Positions 1 to 6,785 of a stretch of DNA of 7,268 bases are shown in pieces (the first letter of the stretch is position 1; every line of letters starts with the position of its first letter). Below the pieces are notes generated by a model. It saw only the letters and a list, made by a program, of their open reading frames with translations, was not told where the DNA came from and ran no database searches. Location: NCBI GenBank assembly GCA_027858325.1, contig JAQICU010000316.1, forward strand, positions 1 to 7,268, given 5' to 3'. Made by a program: the position numbers and the translations under genes. Source of the DNA: Candidatus Cloacimonadota bacterium (lineage in GTDB: Bacteria > Cloacimonadota > Cloacimonadia > Cloacimonadales > TCS61).

Positions 1-2518
1 CTATTAAATCAGTTTGTTTGGGACGAATTCTGAGATTGAAGCTTTGTTTACCAGAACCTGTGACTTTAAACTCCCCATTAAAACTAGCGATATTATTTTC
101 TTTTTTAACGAAATTCAAATCATATATATTAAAATCATTTTCGTCATTTTTTATGAATAATTCAATTTTCAGTAGCTCTTTATCCAAGCCATCTATATCG
201 ATTTCAGCATTTACTTTTATAACTTCGCCACTTCTAATAGTTTCCAAATCCTGAATATTGATATCCACCTTAACAAATTTAACCTTACCCCAGTGCTCTT
301 GCAATTTTAATTCTGTATCTATTAGCTGATGAAGGTACTTATACTTATCTGCAGATATCCTTTTTACATCTTTTGAAATCGGCTGATAAAATTTACTAAG
401 ATATTCTCTTAACATTCTGTGCATATTAAAACCCTTGCTTACATCATGTATCGATCGTTTCATCATTTTTATCCAATCTACTGGAATGCGGTTTTTATCA
501 CGGTTATAGTAACTTGGAGCAATTTCATTTTCCAAAATATCATACATTTCATTTGCATCCAACGTATCTCTGATTTGCGGATCAGCTTCTTCAGAACCAG
601 CCGTGATGGACCAACCATTATCCGAATTATAACATTCAGGCCACCAGCCGTCTAAAATGCTTAAATTTATCACTCCGTTCATACCGGCTTTCATACCGGA
701 AGTTCCACTTGCCTCTTTTGGCTTTATTGGATTATTCAACCAGACATCCACACCTTGAACAATATGACGTGCAACATTCATATTATAATCTTCAATGAAA
801 ACAAAACTATCTTCAACCTGATTTTCTTTTGCGAAATCTATGATCTCCTTGATCATCGTTTTACCGAGTTCATCAGCCGGATGCGCCTTGCCGGCAAAAA
901 CAAATTGTACTGGTCTTTCAGAATCCTGTATAATTTTTAACAATCTATTCTTATCCTTCAAAATTAAATTCGCCCGTTTGTAAGTTGCAAATCTTCTGGC
1001 AAATCCGATAATAAGTTTATTGGGAGAAAGAACATTTTTGATCTTTTCTCCAGTAGCAAATTCAGAACTTTTATACATAAAACTTTCACGCAATCTATTC
1101 TTAATAAATGTGATCATCTGTTGTTTGCGCTGTTGATGAGCTTCCCATATCTCAATATCAGGAACAGTTAGAATGTTACTCCAAATCATGTCTTCATCTG
1201 CATTGTGTTCATAATCATTTCCGATGTATCTATTGAAAAGCCTAGACATTTGCCTGCTGATCCAGCTGGGTATATGAACCCCATTCGTAATAGCATCAAT
1301 TGGCATTTCCTCTTTACAAATATTTGGATATATTGGATGCCACATTTCTCTGGAAACAATACTATGGAGTTTAGAAACACCATTTATATGTTTGGCAAAT
1401 TTAATTGCCAAAACAGATAATGAAAAATCGTTATTATTATTTATTTTTGCAAAATCGGCAAATTGTTCAAAACTCATATTTATTGCTTTGATCTCATCCG
1501 AAAGATAATGCTCCACCAGTTTCATTTCGAATGCTTCATTTCCAGCAGGAACAGGAGTATGAGTTGTAAAAACCGTACTTAACCAAATTATCTCTCTGGC
1601 TTCATTAAAAGAAAAGTCTTCAGAATTCATGAGATTATTCAGACGTTTTATAATGAGAAACGCTGAATGCCCTTCATTCAGATGGTAAACAGTTGGTTTT
1701 ATTCCTAATTTTTCAATTAATTTTAATGAACCGAAAGCGAGAACAATTTCCTGTAATATTCGAATTTCTCTATCGGAAACATATAAATAATCTGTTATTT
1801 TTTGATGTTTAGCTTTGTTTTGTTCCAGATTTGCATCTAATAAATAAAGAGAAATCTTGCCAACTTGAATTTCCCACACTTTCAAATAAACTATATCACT
1901 CCGAATTTTAATTTTTATTATAATATCTTCGTCATTTTTGTCAGTGACTTTTTTTATTGGTTTAGAATGCCATTCATTTTCTTCGTAAACTTCTGTCTGT
2001 TTACCATTCAGATCGATCTTCTGGTTAAAATATCCATATCTGTATAAAAGCCCAAAACTCGTTAAGGGTAATCCCGTATCCGATGCCGCTTTTAAATGAT
2101 CTCCCGATAATATACCTAATCCTCCAGAATATATTGGAAGTGATTCGTGCAGACCAAATTCCATTGAAAAATAGGCGATCTGAAAATCGTTATCAAAACT
2201 CATTCTTTTTCCATTTTCCAGATAATATCCTGTGTAATTTTTATAAGACATAAATTGTTTATACACTATATCTAACTCATTCAAAAATCCACTTTCCTGT
2301 GAAAGTTTTTGAAATTTTTCAGTTGGCGCTTTTTGTATTAATTTTACGGGGTTATGATTATATTTTCTAAACAAGATAGGGTCTATTCTACTGAATAATT
2401 TGTAGGCACTTGGATTCCAGGTTGACCATAAATTTTCGGCTAATTCATTTAAAGGCTCTAAATTCTCAGGCAATTTTTGTTTTACATAGAAATTTCTAAA
2501 ATTTGTTTTTTTCCTCAT
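1..2518 (-). CDS. glgP: Alpha-glucan (glycogen/maltodextrin) phosphorylase, GT35, 3' end cut by window edge
   Basis: I translated the minus strand from the ATG at 2518: it stays open for 839 codons to the left edge with no stop or frameshift. The enzyme cleaves alpha-1,4-glucans with phosphate to give glucose-1-phosphate, using pyridoxal phosphate, in the cytoplasm. Residues ~13-120 look like the DUF3417 N-terminal domain of the 'alpha-glucan family phosphorylase' branch (LPENLEPLNELAENLWSTWN). Family motifs follow: AYFSMEFGLHES (115-126), SGGLGILSGDHLKAASD (131-147), YHLNEGHSAF (278-287), TTHTPVPAGNEAFE (318-331), NGVHIPSWIS (412-421), GFARRFATYKRA (505-516) and EASGTSGMKAGMNG (602-615). By alignment to the muscle/E. 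coli enzymes, K610 is the PLP Schiff-base lysine. A beta-rich C-terminal tail (~745 onward) is nearly complete, so I estimate only a few tens of residues are missing. It is divergent from the GH13 gene, implying a shared glucan-degradation role. The match is to this family rather than classical GlgP because of the DUF3417 domain and the 'GTSGMK' form of the PLP motif. Confidence 0.95.
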   Translation of the reverse strand, partial: MRKKTNFRNFYVKQKLPENLEPLNELAENLWSTWNPSAYKLFSRIDPILFRKYNHNPVKLIQKAPTEKFQKLSQESGFLNELDIVYKQFMSYKNYTGYYLENGKRMSFDNDFQIAYFSMEFGLHESLPIYSGGLGILSGDHLKAASDTGLPLTSFGLLYRYGYFNQKIDLNGKQTEVYEENEWHSKPIKKVTDKNDEDIIIKIKIRSDIVYLKVWEIQVGKISLYLLDANLEQNKAKHQKITDYLYVSDREIRILQEIVLAFGSLKLIEKLGIKPTVYHLNEGHSAFLIIKRLNNLMNSEDFSFNEAREIIWLSTVFTTHTPVPAGNEAFEMKLVEHYLSDEIKAINMSFEQFADFAKINNNNDFSLSVLAIKFAKHINGVSKLHSIVSREMWHPIYPNICKEEMPIDAITNGVHIPSWISRQMSRLFNRYIGNDYEHNADEDMIWSNILTVPDIEIWEAHQQRKQQMITFIKNRLRESFMYKSSEFATGEKIKNVLSPNKLIIGFARRFATYKRANLILKDKNRLLKIIQDSERPVQFVFAGKAHPADELGKTMIKEIIDFAKENQVEDSFVFIEDYNMNVARHIVQGVDVWLNNPIKPKEASGTSGMKAGMNGVINLSILDGWWPECYNSDNGWSITAGSEEADPQIRDTLDANEMYDILENEIAPSYYNRDKNRIPVDWIKMMKRSIHDVSKGFNMHRMLREYLSKFYQPISKDVKRISADKYKYLHQLIDTELKLQEHWGKVKFVKVDINIQDLETIRSGEVIKVNAEIDIDGLDKELLKIELFIKNDENDFNIYDLNFVKKENNIASFNGEFKVTGSGKQSFNLRIRPKQTDLI

Positions 2519-2522
2519 TATT

Positions 2523-2528
2523 CCTCTC
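2523..2528 (-). promoter_or_regulatory. Ribosome binding site of the phosphorylase
   Basis: Read on the minus strand, GAGAGG lies 4 bases before the ATG at 2518. It supports that start, which also gives the expected N-terminal length ahead of the DUF3417 domain. Confidence 0.7.
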
Positions 2529-2544
2529 AATATTACTGATGTTA

Positions 2545-2559
2545 ATTTGTTTAACAAAT
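2545..2559. promoter_or_regulatory. Palindrome, candidate operator
   Basis: ATTTGTT-T-AACAAAT is a perfect inverted repeat with 7-bp arms around one central base. It lies 27 bp from the phosphorylase start and just downstream of the TTGACA on that strand, where a repressor would block transcription. No regulator gene is in the window. Palindromes made of A/T-rich arms arise by chance in DNA of this composition, so operator function is only a suggestion. Confidence 0.3.
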
Positions 2560-2627
2560 AATTTGTGTCAATGCTTGAAAATTTATTGACCAATTATCAG
2601 GTTAATTTCTTTTCATAATGTGGTTGT

Positions 2628-2631
2628 GGAG
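2628..2631 (+). promoter_or_regulatory. Ribosome binding site of the GH13 hydrolase
   Basis: GGAG sits 6 bases before the ATG at 2638. No alternative start further upstream is needed, because the CBM48 domain begins within the first residues. Confidence 0.65.
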
Positions 2632-2637
2632 AAATAA

Positions 2638-4437
2638 ATGAATTTTAAATATATACCTTTGACGGGGAGTAAACACAAAGTTTTTATTGCGGGTGATTTC
2701 AATAATTGGAATCCTGAAGGATTAGAATTAACTGAAACAAATGGATTATATAAAATTAGCCTAGAATTGGAACAAGGGCGTTACGAATATAAGTTTATAG
2801 TTGATGGTAATTGGACTATTGACGATTCTGCTGATGAATTTAGTCTAGATAAATTCGGAAATCGGAATTCGGTTGTTTATGTGGGTAAAAAGCCAGCATC
2901 AATTGAACAAAAAGCTGCTGAATTCGAAACACCCGATTGGGTTAAGGATGGAATAATTTATCAGATATTGACCGATAGATTTTGCAATGGGAATCACAAG
3001 ATCGATCCTGATTTTTCCGAATGGTACTATCAAAAAGAAAATAAATTATCTCCTGCTGCAAGAGAAGGAAAATTTAAGTTCATCGATGATTGGTATAATA
3101 CAAAAGTTCTCAATGAAGATAAGAATAGACATTACCTGTTCTATGGTGGTGATCTGGAAGGTGTTCAACAAAAAATTGATTATCTAAAAGACCTGGGAAT
3201 AACGATTATATATTTTAACCCGCTTGTGCAGGCAGCTTCTAATCATAAATATGAAGCTTACGATTATTTTAAGATCGATCCGCATTTTGGCTCAAATACA
3301 GAATTTACACAATTGGTGAAAGATTTTCATCAGAATGGGATCAAGGTGATAGTTGATTTTGCCTTCAATCACGTAGGAGTAGGATTTTTTGCGTTTCAAG
3401 ATTGTTTAATTAAGGGGGAACAATCAAAATATTTCAATTGGTTTGACTGGCATAAATGGCCGATTCCGGATAAGATCACCGAAAGTTTTGATGCTAAAGA
3501 ATATTATCAATGTTGGTGGGGACATTCAATAATGCCGGATCTGAATTTTGATCTGGATCGAGAACATCCTGATGAAAATTATATTAAAGATCAAGATGAA
3601 GCGAATATAAATGAAGATGTTGTAAAGTATATTCTTGATGTAGCTGAATTCTGGTTAAAAGAGTTTGACATCGATGGTTTCAGGCTGGATATTCCAAATG
3701 AAGTTCCATTCTGGTTTTGGAAGCTATTTCGCAGAAAAGTAAGATCAATAAAACCTTATGCATATCTGGTTGGCGAAATCTGGCACAATGCATCTGAATG
3801 GGTTACTCAAGAATATTTCGATGCTGTGATGAATTATAACTATTTCAAGGATCCGGTTTATGATTTCTTTATTGGAAATTCATCGGCAGAAGATTTTGCT
3901 GATATTATCAAAACCGGATTACAAAGATATCCTGTTCAGGCCACACAAGTAATGATGAATCTTTTGGATAGCCACGATACATTTCGCTTTCTGGAATCTG
4001 CAGGTGGAAATATCCGAAAACTTAAACTGGCAGTTCTATTTCAAATGACTTTTGTGGGAGTTCCTCATATTTTTTATGGTGATGAGATAGCGATGATGGG
4101 AGGGCACGATCCGGATAATCGCAGACCATTTAATTGGAAGTTCAAAAATTCCAAAGATTCATTAGAACTAAGAAACTGGTATAAAAAACTGATCATGATC
4201 AGAAAAGATAACATTCCACTACGCAGAGGATATTTTGAATTTATATGTGCCGAAGATAATATTATAATTTATAAAAGAACTCTGAAGGAGAAAGATTTGA
4301 TAATCATTATAAACAATAATTCAGATGTAAAAAAATTAGATTTCCCACTAGATTCTTATATTGATATTATTACAGAAACTAAGCTCACAAAAAAATTCAT
4401 TCCAGCTATGAGTGGAATGATCTTACAAAAAAAATGA
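2638..4437 (+). CDS. GH13 alpha-glucan hydrolase (neopullulanase/cyclomaltodextrinase-like) with N-terminal CBM48 domain
   Basis: This 599-residue cytoplasmic enzyme (no signal peptide) should hydrolyse alpha-1,4 and perhaps alpha-1,6 bonds in maltodextrins, cyclodextrins or glycogen fragments. Residues ~1-83 form a glycogen-binding module like AMPK-beta: VFIAGDFNNW (15-24) and YKFIVDGNW (51-59), with W24, K52, W59 and N77 matching the sugar-contact positions. The TIM barrel starts near DGIIYQILTDRF (104-115). Conserved regions are: I, VDFAFNH (239-245); II, GFRLD with nucleophile D351; III, VGEIW with acid/base E380; IV, NLLDSHD with transition-state stabiliser D447; and V, MPDLN (299-303). 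MPDLN is typical of the GH13 'intermediary' group between oligo-1,6-glucosidases (QPDLN) and neopullulanases (MPKLN), so the exact substrate is open. The short C-terminal beta domain (~525-599) is normal for GH13. The gene is divergent from the phosphorylase and its TGA overlaps the next ATG. Confidence 0.92.
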   Translation: MNFKYIPLTGSKHKVFIAGDFNNWNPEGLELTETNGLYKISLELEQGRYEYKFIVDGNWTIDDSADEFSLDKFGNRNSVVYVGKKPASIEQKAAEFETPDWVKDGIIYQILTDRFCNGNHKIDPDFSEWYYQKENKLSPAAREGKFKFIDDWYNTKVLNEDKNRHYLFYGGDLEGVQQKIDYLKDLGITIIYFNPLVQAASNHKYEAYDYFKIDPHFGSNTEFTQLVKDFHQNGIKVIVDFAFNHVGVGFFAFQDCLIKGEQSKYFNWFDWHKWPIPDKITESFDAKEYYQCWWGHSIMPDLNFDLDREHPDENYIKDQDEANINEDVVKYILDVAEFWLKEFDIDGFRLDIPNEVPFWFWKLFRRKVRSIKPYAYLVGEIWHNASEWVTQEYFDAVMNYNYFKDPVYDFFIGNSSAEDFADIIKTGLQRYPVQATQVMMNLLDSHDTFRFLESAGGNIRKLKLAVLFQMTFVGVPHIFYGDEIAMMGGHDPDNRRPFNWKFKNSKDSLELRNWYKKLIMIRKDNIPLRRGYFEFICAEDNIIIYKRTLKEKDLIIIINNNSDVKKLDFPLDSYIDIITETKLTKKFIPAMSGMILQKK

Positions 4438-4892
4438 AAGAATCTGATCTTTTTGAACCAATAAAAAATTATTTAGAAGCTAATGGCTATAAAGTTCGCG
4501 CTGAAGTAAAAAATTGCGATATAACAGCTACAAAAGATGCTGAGCTTATTATTATTGAATTGAAATTAAGTGCTAATTTACAACTTTTTATTCAAGCAAC
4601 AGACAGGCAGCGTATAACCGGTTCTGTGTATGTAGCAATTCCAAAACCGGAACAAAGATCAAAAAAGCACTGGAAAGGAATTCTGCATATTCTCCGGCGT
4701 TTGGAGCTTGGTCTCATATTTGTTGATGTAGAGAATCCTGTTAATCCGGTTGTGATAGTATTTCATCCAATCGAGTTTAAACGAAAGAAAATTTCCAAGC
4801 GGAAAAAAGCTATTATAAAAGAAATTGAGAACCGTTCCCATAATTTGAACGTGGGTGTTTCCAACAAAAAAAAAGATTGTTACCTCCTATAA
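4434..4892 (+). CDS. N-terminal fragment of the DUF2161 protein (nuclease-like domain)
   Basis: This 152-codon frame starts with ATG overlapping the GH13 stop as ATGA, implying translational coupling. No good Shine-Dalgarno lies at the normal distance; a weak GTGGAA is ~15-20 bases upstream. The first residues, MKESDLFEPIKNYLE, match the usual DUF2161 N-terminus, which supports this start. The segment carries D29, ELK (42-44) and Q54, placed as in PD-(D/E)XK folds. The last five residues (DCYLL) are out of frame with the family, so this is not a natural C-terminus. Confidence 0.7.
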   Translation: MKESDLFEPIKNYLEANGYKVRAEVKNCDITATKDAELIIIELKLSANLQLFIQATDRQRITGSVYVAIPKPEQRSKKHWKGILHILRRLELGLIFVDVENPVNPVVIVFHPIEFKRKKISKRKKAIIKEIENRSHNLNVGVSNKKKDCYLL

Positions 4893-5157
4893 AGAAAACG
4901 CAATTCAGATTGCAGTTTATTTAAATGATATTGGTGCAACATCTCCTAAGAAATTAAGAGAATTCAATTCTGGTAAAAAAACTCTTTCCATTTTATACAG
5001 TAATTTTTATGGTTGGTTTCAAAGAGTTGATCGTGGGATTTATGATATTACAGTTAAGGGGAAACAAGAGCTCATGAATTTTCCCGGATTGGTTAAAAAA
5101 TACGAAAAGTATCTAAAGAAAAGAAGGGAAACCGCAGAGGACACAGAAAAGAAGTGA
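4855..5157 (+). CDS. C-terminal fragment of the DUF2161 protein (winged-helix-like)
   Basis: Open from a GTG at 4855, this frame encodes about 100 residues. Its real content begins after the A run: KIVTSYKENAIQIAVYLNDI, then LREFNSGKKTLSILYSNFYG and WFQRVDRGIYDIT, a helix-turn-helix/winged-helix-like pattern found at the C-terminus of DUF2161 proteins. The GTG has no Shine-Dalgarno and lies inside the upstream frame, so independent translation is unlikely. The tail (KKYEKYLKKRRE onward) is highly charged. Confidence 0.55.
   Translation: MFPTKKKIVTSYKENAIQIAVYLNDIGATSPKKLREFNSGKKTLSILYSNFYGWFQRVDRGIYDITVKGKQELMNFPGLVKKYEKYLKKRRETAEDTEKK
4866..4874 (+). other. A9 homopolymer at the frame break
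   Basis: Nine consecutive A residues sit exactly where the two DUF2161 frames swap. Eight would keep the family reading frame (…SNKKKIVTS…). Runs of nine A are prone to sequencing indels, replication slippage and RNA polymerase slippage. Confidence 0.8.
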
Positions 5158-5187
5158 AAAATGCTGTGTTACGTCAGTGAAAGTCAG

Positions 5188-5218
5188 CCTGTCTTGGCGT
5201 AGTTTTAACGAAGACAGG
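5188..5218 (+). repeat. Hairpin repeat, copy 1
   Basis: CCTGTCTT pairs perfectly with AAGACAGG, and after a GG bulge CGT pairs with ACG, leaving a 7-base loop. The stem is not followed by a T tract, so it does not look like an intrinsic terminator on this strand. It resembles a REP-like dispersed intergenic element, present again 60 bp downstream. Confidence 0.65.
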
Positions 5219-5248
5219 TGGCCCAAAAGTTCGTTTTGTTAGTTTTTG

Positions 5249-5278
5249 CCTACCTTGTCGTAGTGTAACGAAGACAGG
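5249..5278 (+). repeat. Hairpin repeat, copy 2 (decayed left arm)
   Basis: The right half, TAACGAAGACAGGT (5266-5279), is identical to copy 1 at 5206-5219. The left arm reads CCTACCTT instead of CCTGTCTT, leaving two adjacent mismatches in the stem; the inner CGT/ACG pairing and the CGTAGT loop side are kept. It ends 15 bases before the glpK Shine-Dalgarno. Confidence 0.6.
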
Positions 5279-5292
5279 TTCATTGCAAAAAA

Positions 5293-5297
5293 AGGAG
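5293..5297 (+). promoter_or_regulatory. Ribosome binding site of glpK
   Basis: AGGAG lies 4 bases before the ATG at 5302 and fixes the start. The encoded MKKYIGAIDQGTTSTR is the standard GlpK N-terminus. Confidence 0.75.
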
Positions 5298-5301
5298 AGA
5301 G

Positions 5302-6783
5302 ATGAAGAAATATATTGGAGCGATTGATCAGGGAACTACAAGCACCAGATTTATTCTGTTCGATCACGATACTAATATTGTAGCTTCCCATCAACTCGAG
5401 CATAAACAGATTTTTTCCAAAGCCGGTTGGGTAGAACACGATCCGCTTGAAATCTGGCAGAAGACAAAACAAGTAATTAAAGCAACTTTGCAAAAAGCCA
5501 AAATTTCCGAAGAACAAATTGCAGCAATTGGGATTACAAATCAGCGGGAAACTACTGTTATCTGGAATCAGGAGACTGGAAATCCTTATTACAATGCCAT
5601 TGTCTGGCAAGATACCCGCACTGATAAAATTTGTAGATCTTTAAAAAAATATGAAAAATTATTTCAACAAAAAACAGGACTTCCAATCGCAACTTATTTT
5701 TCAGGTCCAAAAATTAAATGGCTTTTAGATAATGTGAAAGGACTCCGCAATGCTGCAGAAAACGGAGAAGCAATATTTGGAAATATGGATAGCTGGATCA
5801 CCTGGAATATTACAGGCGGGAAACACATAACCGACGTAACAAATGCCAGCCGGATAATGCTGATGGATCTAAAGACTCTCGATTGGGATGATGAACTATT
5901 AGAAATACTTGATATACCAAAAAAAATGTTACCCAAGATATGTTCATCTTCGGAAATATATGGAAAAACGAAATTCGGATTCGATAATGAAATCCCGATT
6001 TCAGGAATTCTGGGAGACCAGCAAGCTGCATTATTCGGTCAAACCTGCTTCCGGAAAGGAGATTTAAAGAACACTTATGGTACAGGATGTTTCATATTAC
6101 TGAATACTGGAAATGAGATCGTTCATTCCAAAAATGGGCTGCTCACAACAGTTGGTTACCAGATAAAAGATCAAAAACCGGTTTATGCTTTGGAAGGTTC
6201 GGTTGCAATAGCCGGTTCGCTAATTCAGTGGATCCGTGATAATTTTAGTTTGATAACAGAATCTCATGAGATCAATGATCTTGCCGAGAAGGTTACAGAT
6301 AATGGAGGAGTTTATTTTGTCCCTGCCTTCTCCGGTCTATTTGCTCCATATTGGAATTCAGCAGCTCGCGGTACAATTATCGGTCTGACTCATTTTGTAA
6401 ATAAATCGCATCTTGCGCGTTCTGTTTTGGAAGCTACAGCTTTCCAAACTCGTGATGTTTTTGAAGCTATGCAGAAAGATTCAGGGTTGAATATTAAGGA
6501 ACTTAAAGTAGATGGTGGGATGACAGCCAGTAAATTATTAATGCAATTTCAAGCTGATATTTTAAATGCTTCTGTGATTCTGCCAAATATTGCCGAAACT
6601 ACTGCCCTTGGTGCAGCCTATGCAGCAGGACTTGCAGTTGGTTTCTGGAAAAGTAAGAAAGAACTACAGAAAAATTGGAAAGAAAAAGAAACATGGCATT
6701 CCAATATGACTGAGAAAAACCGAAATAAACTTTATGATAAATGGCATAAAGCAGTAAAACGCTCTCTTGACTGGGAGGAATAA
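5302..6783 (+). CDS. glpK: Glycerol kinase
   Basis: ATP-dependent phosphorylation of glycerol to sn-glycerol-3-phosphate in the cytoplasm, feeding glycolysis and phospholipid synthesis. The 493 residues are close to the ~500 usual for the family and intact. FGGY-kinase motifs seen: phosphate loop DQGTTSTR (9-16), NQRET (80-84) and W102 for glycerol contacts, Y132, catalytic D239 in GDQQAALFGQ (238-247), GTGCF (260-264), PAFSGLFAPYW (the region after GGVYFV), and VDGGM plus ALGAAYAAG for nucleotide binding. The loop before the catalytic Asp (222-230, KTKFGFDNE) lacks both the HFYG histidine that HPr phosphorylates in Firmicutes enzymes and the GGKGG/Arg loop linked to fructose-1,6-bisphosphate inhibition in E. 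coli, so neither control is expected. The lipase-like gene starts 2 bp after the stop, suggesting an operon that makes and traps glycerol. Confidence 0.97.
   Translation: MKKYIGAIDQGTTSTRFILFDHDTNIVASHQLEHKQIFSKAGWVEHDPLEIWQKTKQVIKATLQKAKISEEQIAAIGITNQRETTVIWNQETGNPYYNAIVWQDTRTDKICRSLKKYEKLFQQKTGLPIATYFSGPKIKWLLDNVKGLRNAAENGEAIFGNMDSWITWNITGGKHITDVTNASRIMLMDLKTLDWDDELLEILDIPKKMLPKICSSSEIYGKTKFGFDNEIPISGILGDQQAALFGQTCFRKGDLKNTYGTGCFILLNTGNEIVHSKNGLLTTVGYQIKDQKPVYALEGSVAIAGSLIQWIRDNFSLITESHEINDLAEKVTDNGGVYFVPAFSGLFAPYWNSAARGTIIGLTHFVNKSHLARSVLEATAFQTRDVFEAMQKDSGLNIKELKVDGGMTASKLLMQFQADILNASVILPNIAETTALGAAYAAGLAVGFWKSKKELQKNWKEKETWHSNMTEKNRNKLYDKWHKAVKRSLDWEE
6774..6778 (+). promoter_or_regulatory. 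Ribosome binding site inside the 3' end of glpK
   Basis: GGAGG, 7 bases before the ATG at 6786, lies within the last glpK codons. It supports the start of the hydrolase and co-translation with glpK. Confidence 0.75.
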
Positions 6784-6785
6784 TT

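Larger units (their letters stand above)
2519..2637. promoter_or_regulatory. Divergent intergenic region (phosphorylase / GH13 hydrolase)
   Basis: These 119 bp separate two head-to-head glucan genes and must hold both promoters unless transcription comes from elsewhere. A perfect TTGACA on the minus strand (2571-2566) is a possible -35 box for the phosphorylase, but the hexamer 17 bp downstream (AAATTA) is a poor -10. On the plus strand a CATAAT (2614-2619) resembles a -10 box but has no good -35 at 16-18 bp and would leave a very short leader. I therefore assign the region, not exact promoters. Confidence 0.5.
4434..5157 (+). pseudogene. DUF2161-type PD-(D/E)XK nuclease-like protein, frame broken at A9
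   Basis: Two overlapping reading frames together spell one DUF2161-like protein. The first frame (from ATG 4434) gives an N-terminal nuclease-like fold and runs through NVGVSNKKK, then hits a short out-of-family tail (DCYLL) and a stop at 4892. The family sequence resumes in the +1 frame as KIVTSYKENAIQIA and ends at 5157. Removing one A from the run at 4866-4874 joins them into a 240-residue protein, the usual size for this family as I recall it. Candidate active-site residues are E24, D29, E42 and K44 (IELK, the (D/E)xK part of the motif). The function is unknown; the fold suggests DNA or RNA phosphodiester cleavage. Three explanations remain: a sequencing or assembly indel, a genuine broken gene, or a gene rescued by polymerase slippage. 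Both halves look well conserved, so recent decay or an artefact is more likely than an old pseudogene. Confidence 0.75.
5158..5301. other. Intergenic spacer before glpK
   Basis: These 144 bp hold two hairpin repeats and the glpK ribosome site. I find no convincing promoter or T-tailed terminator, so whether glpK is transcribed from here or by read-through from the upstream genes cannot be told. Confidence 0.6.

Noticed and set aside
18..2047. Several short plus-strand and one minus-strand open frames (60-78 codons) within the phosphorylase region
   Set aside because: They lie antisense to or out of frame with the continuous phosphorylase coding frame, lack ribosome sites and have low-complexity, non-family sequence.
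2586..2619. TTGACC (2586-2591) plus CATAAT (2614-2619) as a promoter for the GH13 gene
   Set aside because: The spacer is 22 bp, too long for a standard sigma-70-type promoter, and the start site would fall at the Shine-Dalgarno.
5188..5278. Hairpins as intrinsic terminators for the upstream gene
   Set aside because: Neither stem is followed by a T tract on either strand; repeat copies explain them better.
5188..5278. Two repeats as the start of a CRISPR array
   Set aside because: Only two copies, imperfect and of unequal arms, with no further units or cas genes; glpK follows immediately.
5239..5610. Minus-strand open frame of 123 codons over the glpK start
   Set aside because: It overlaps repeats and the intact glpK N-terminus, has no ribosome site and no recognisable domain; it is a shadow frame.
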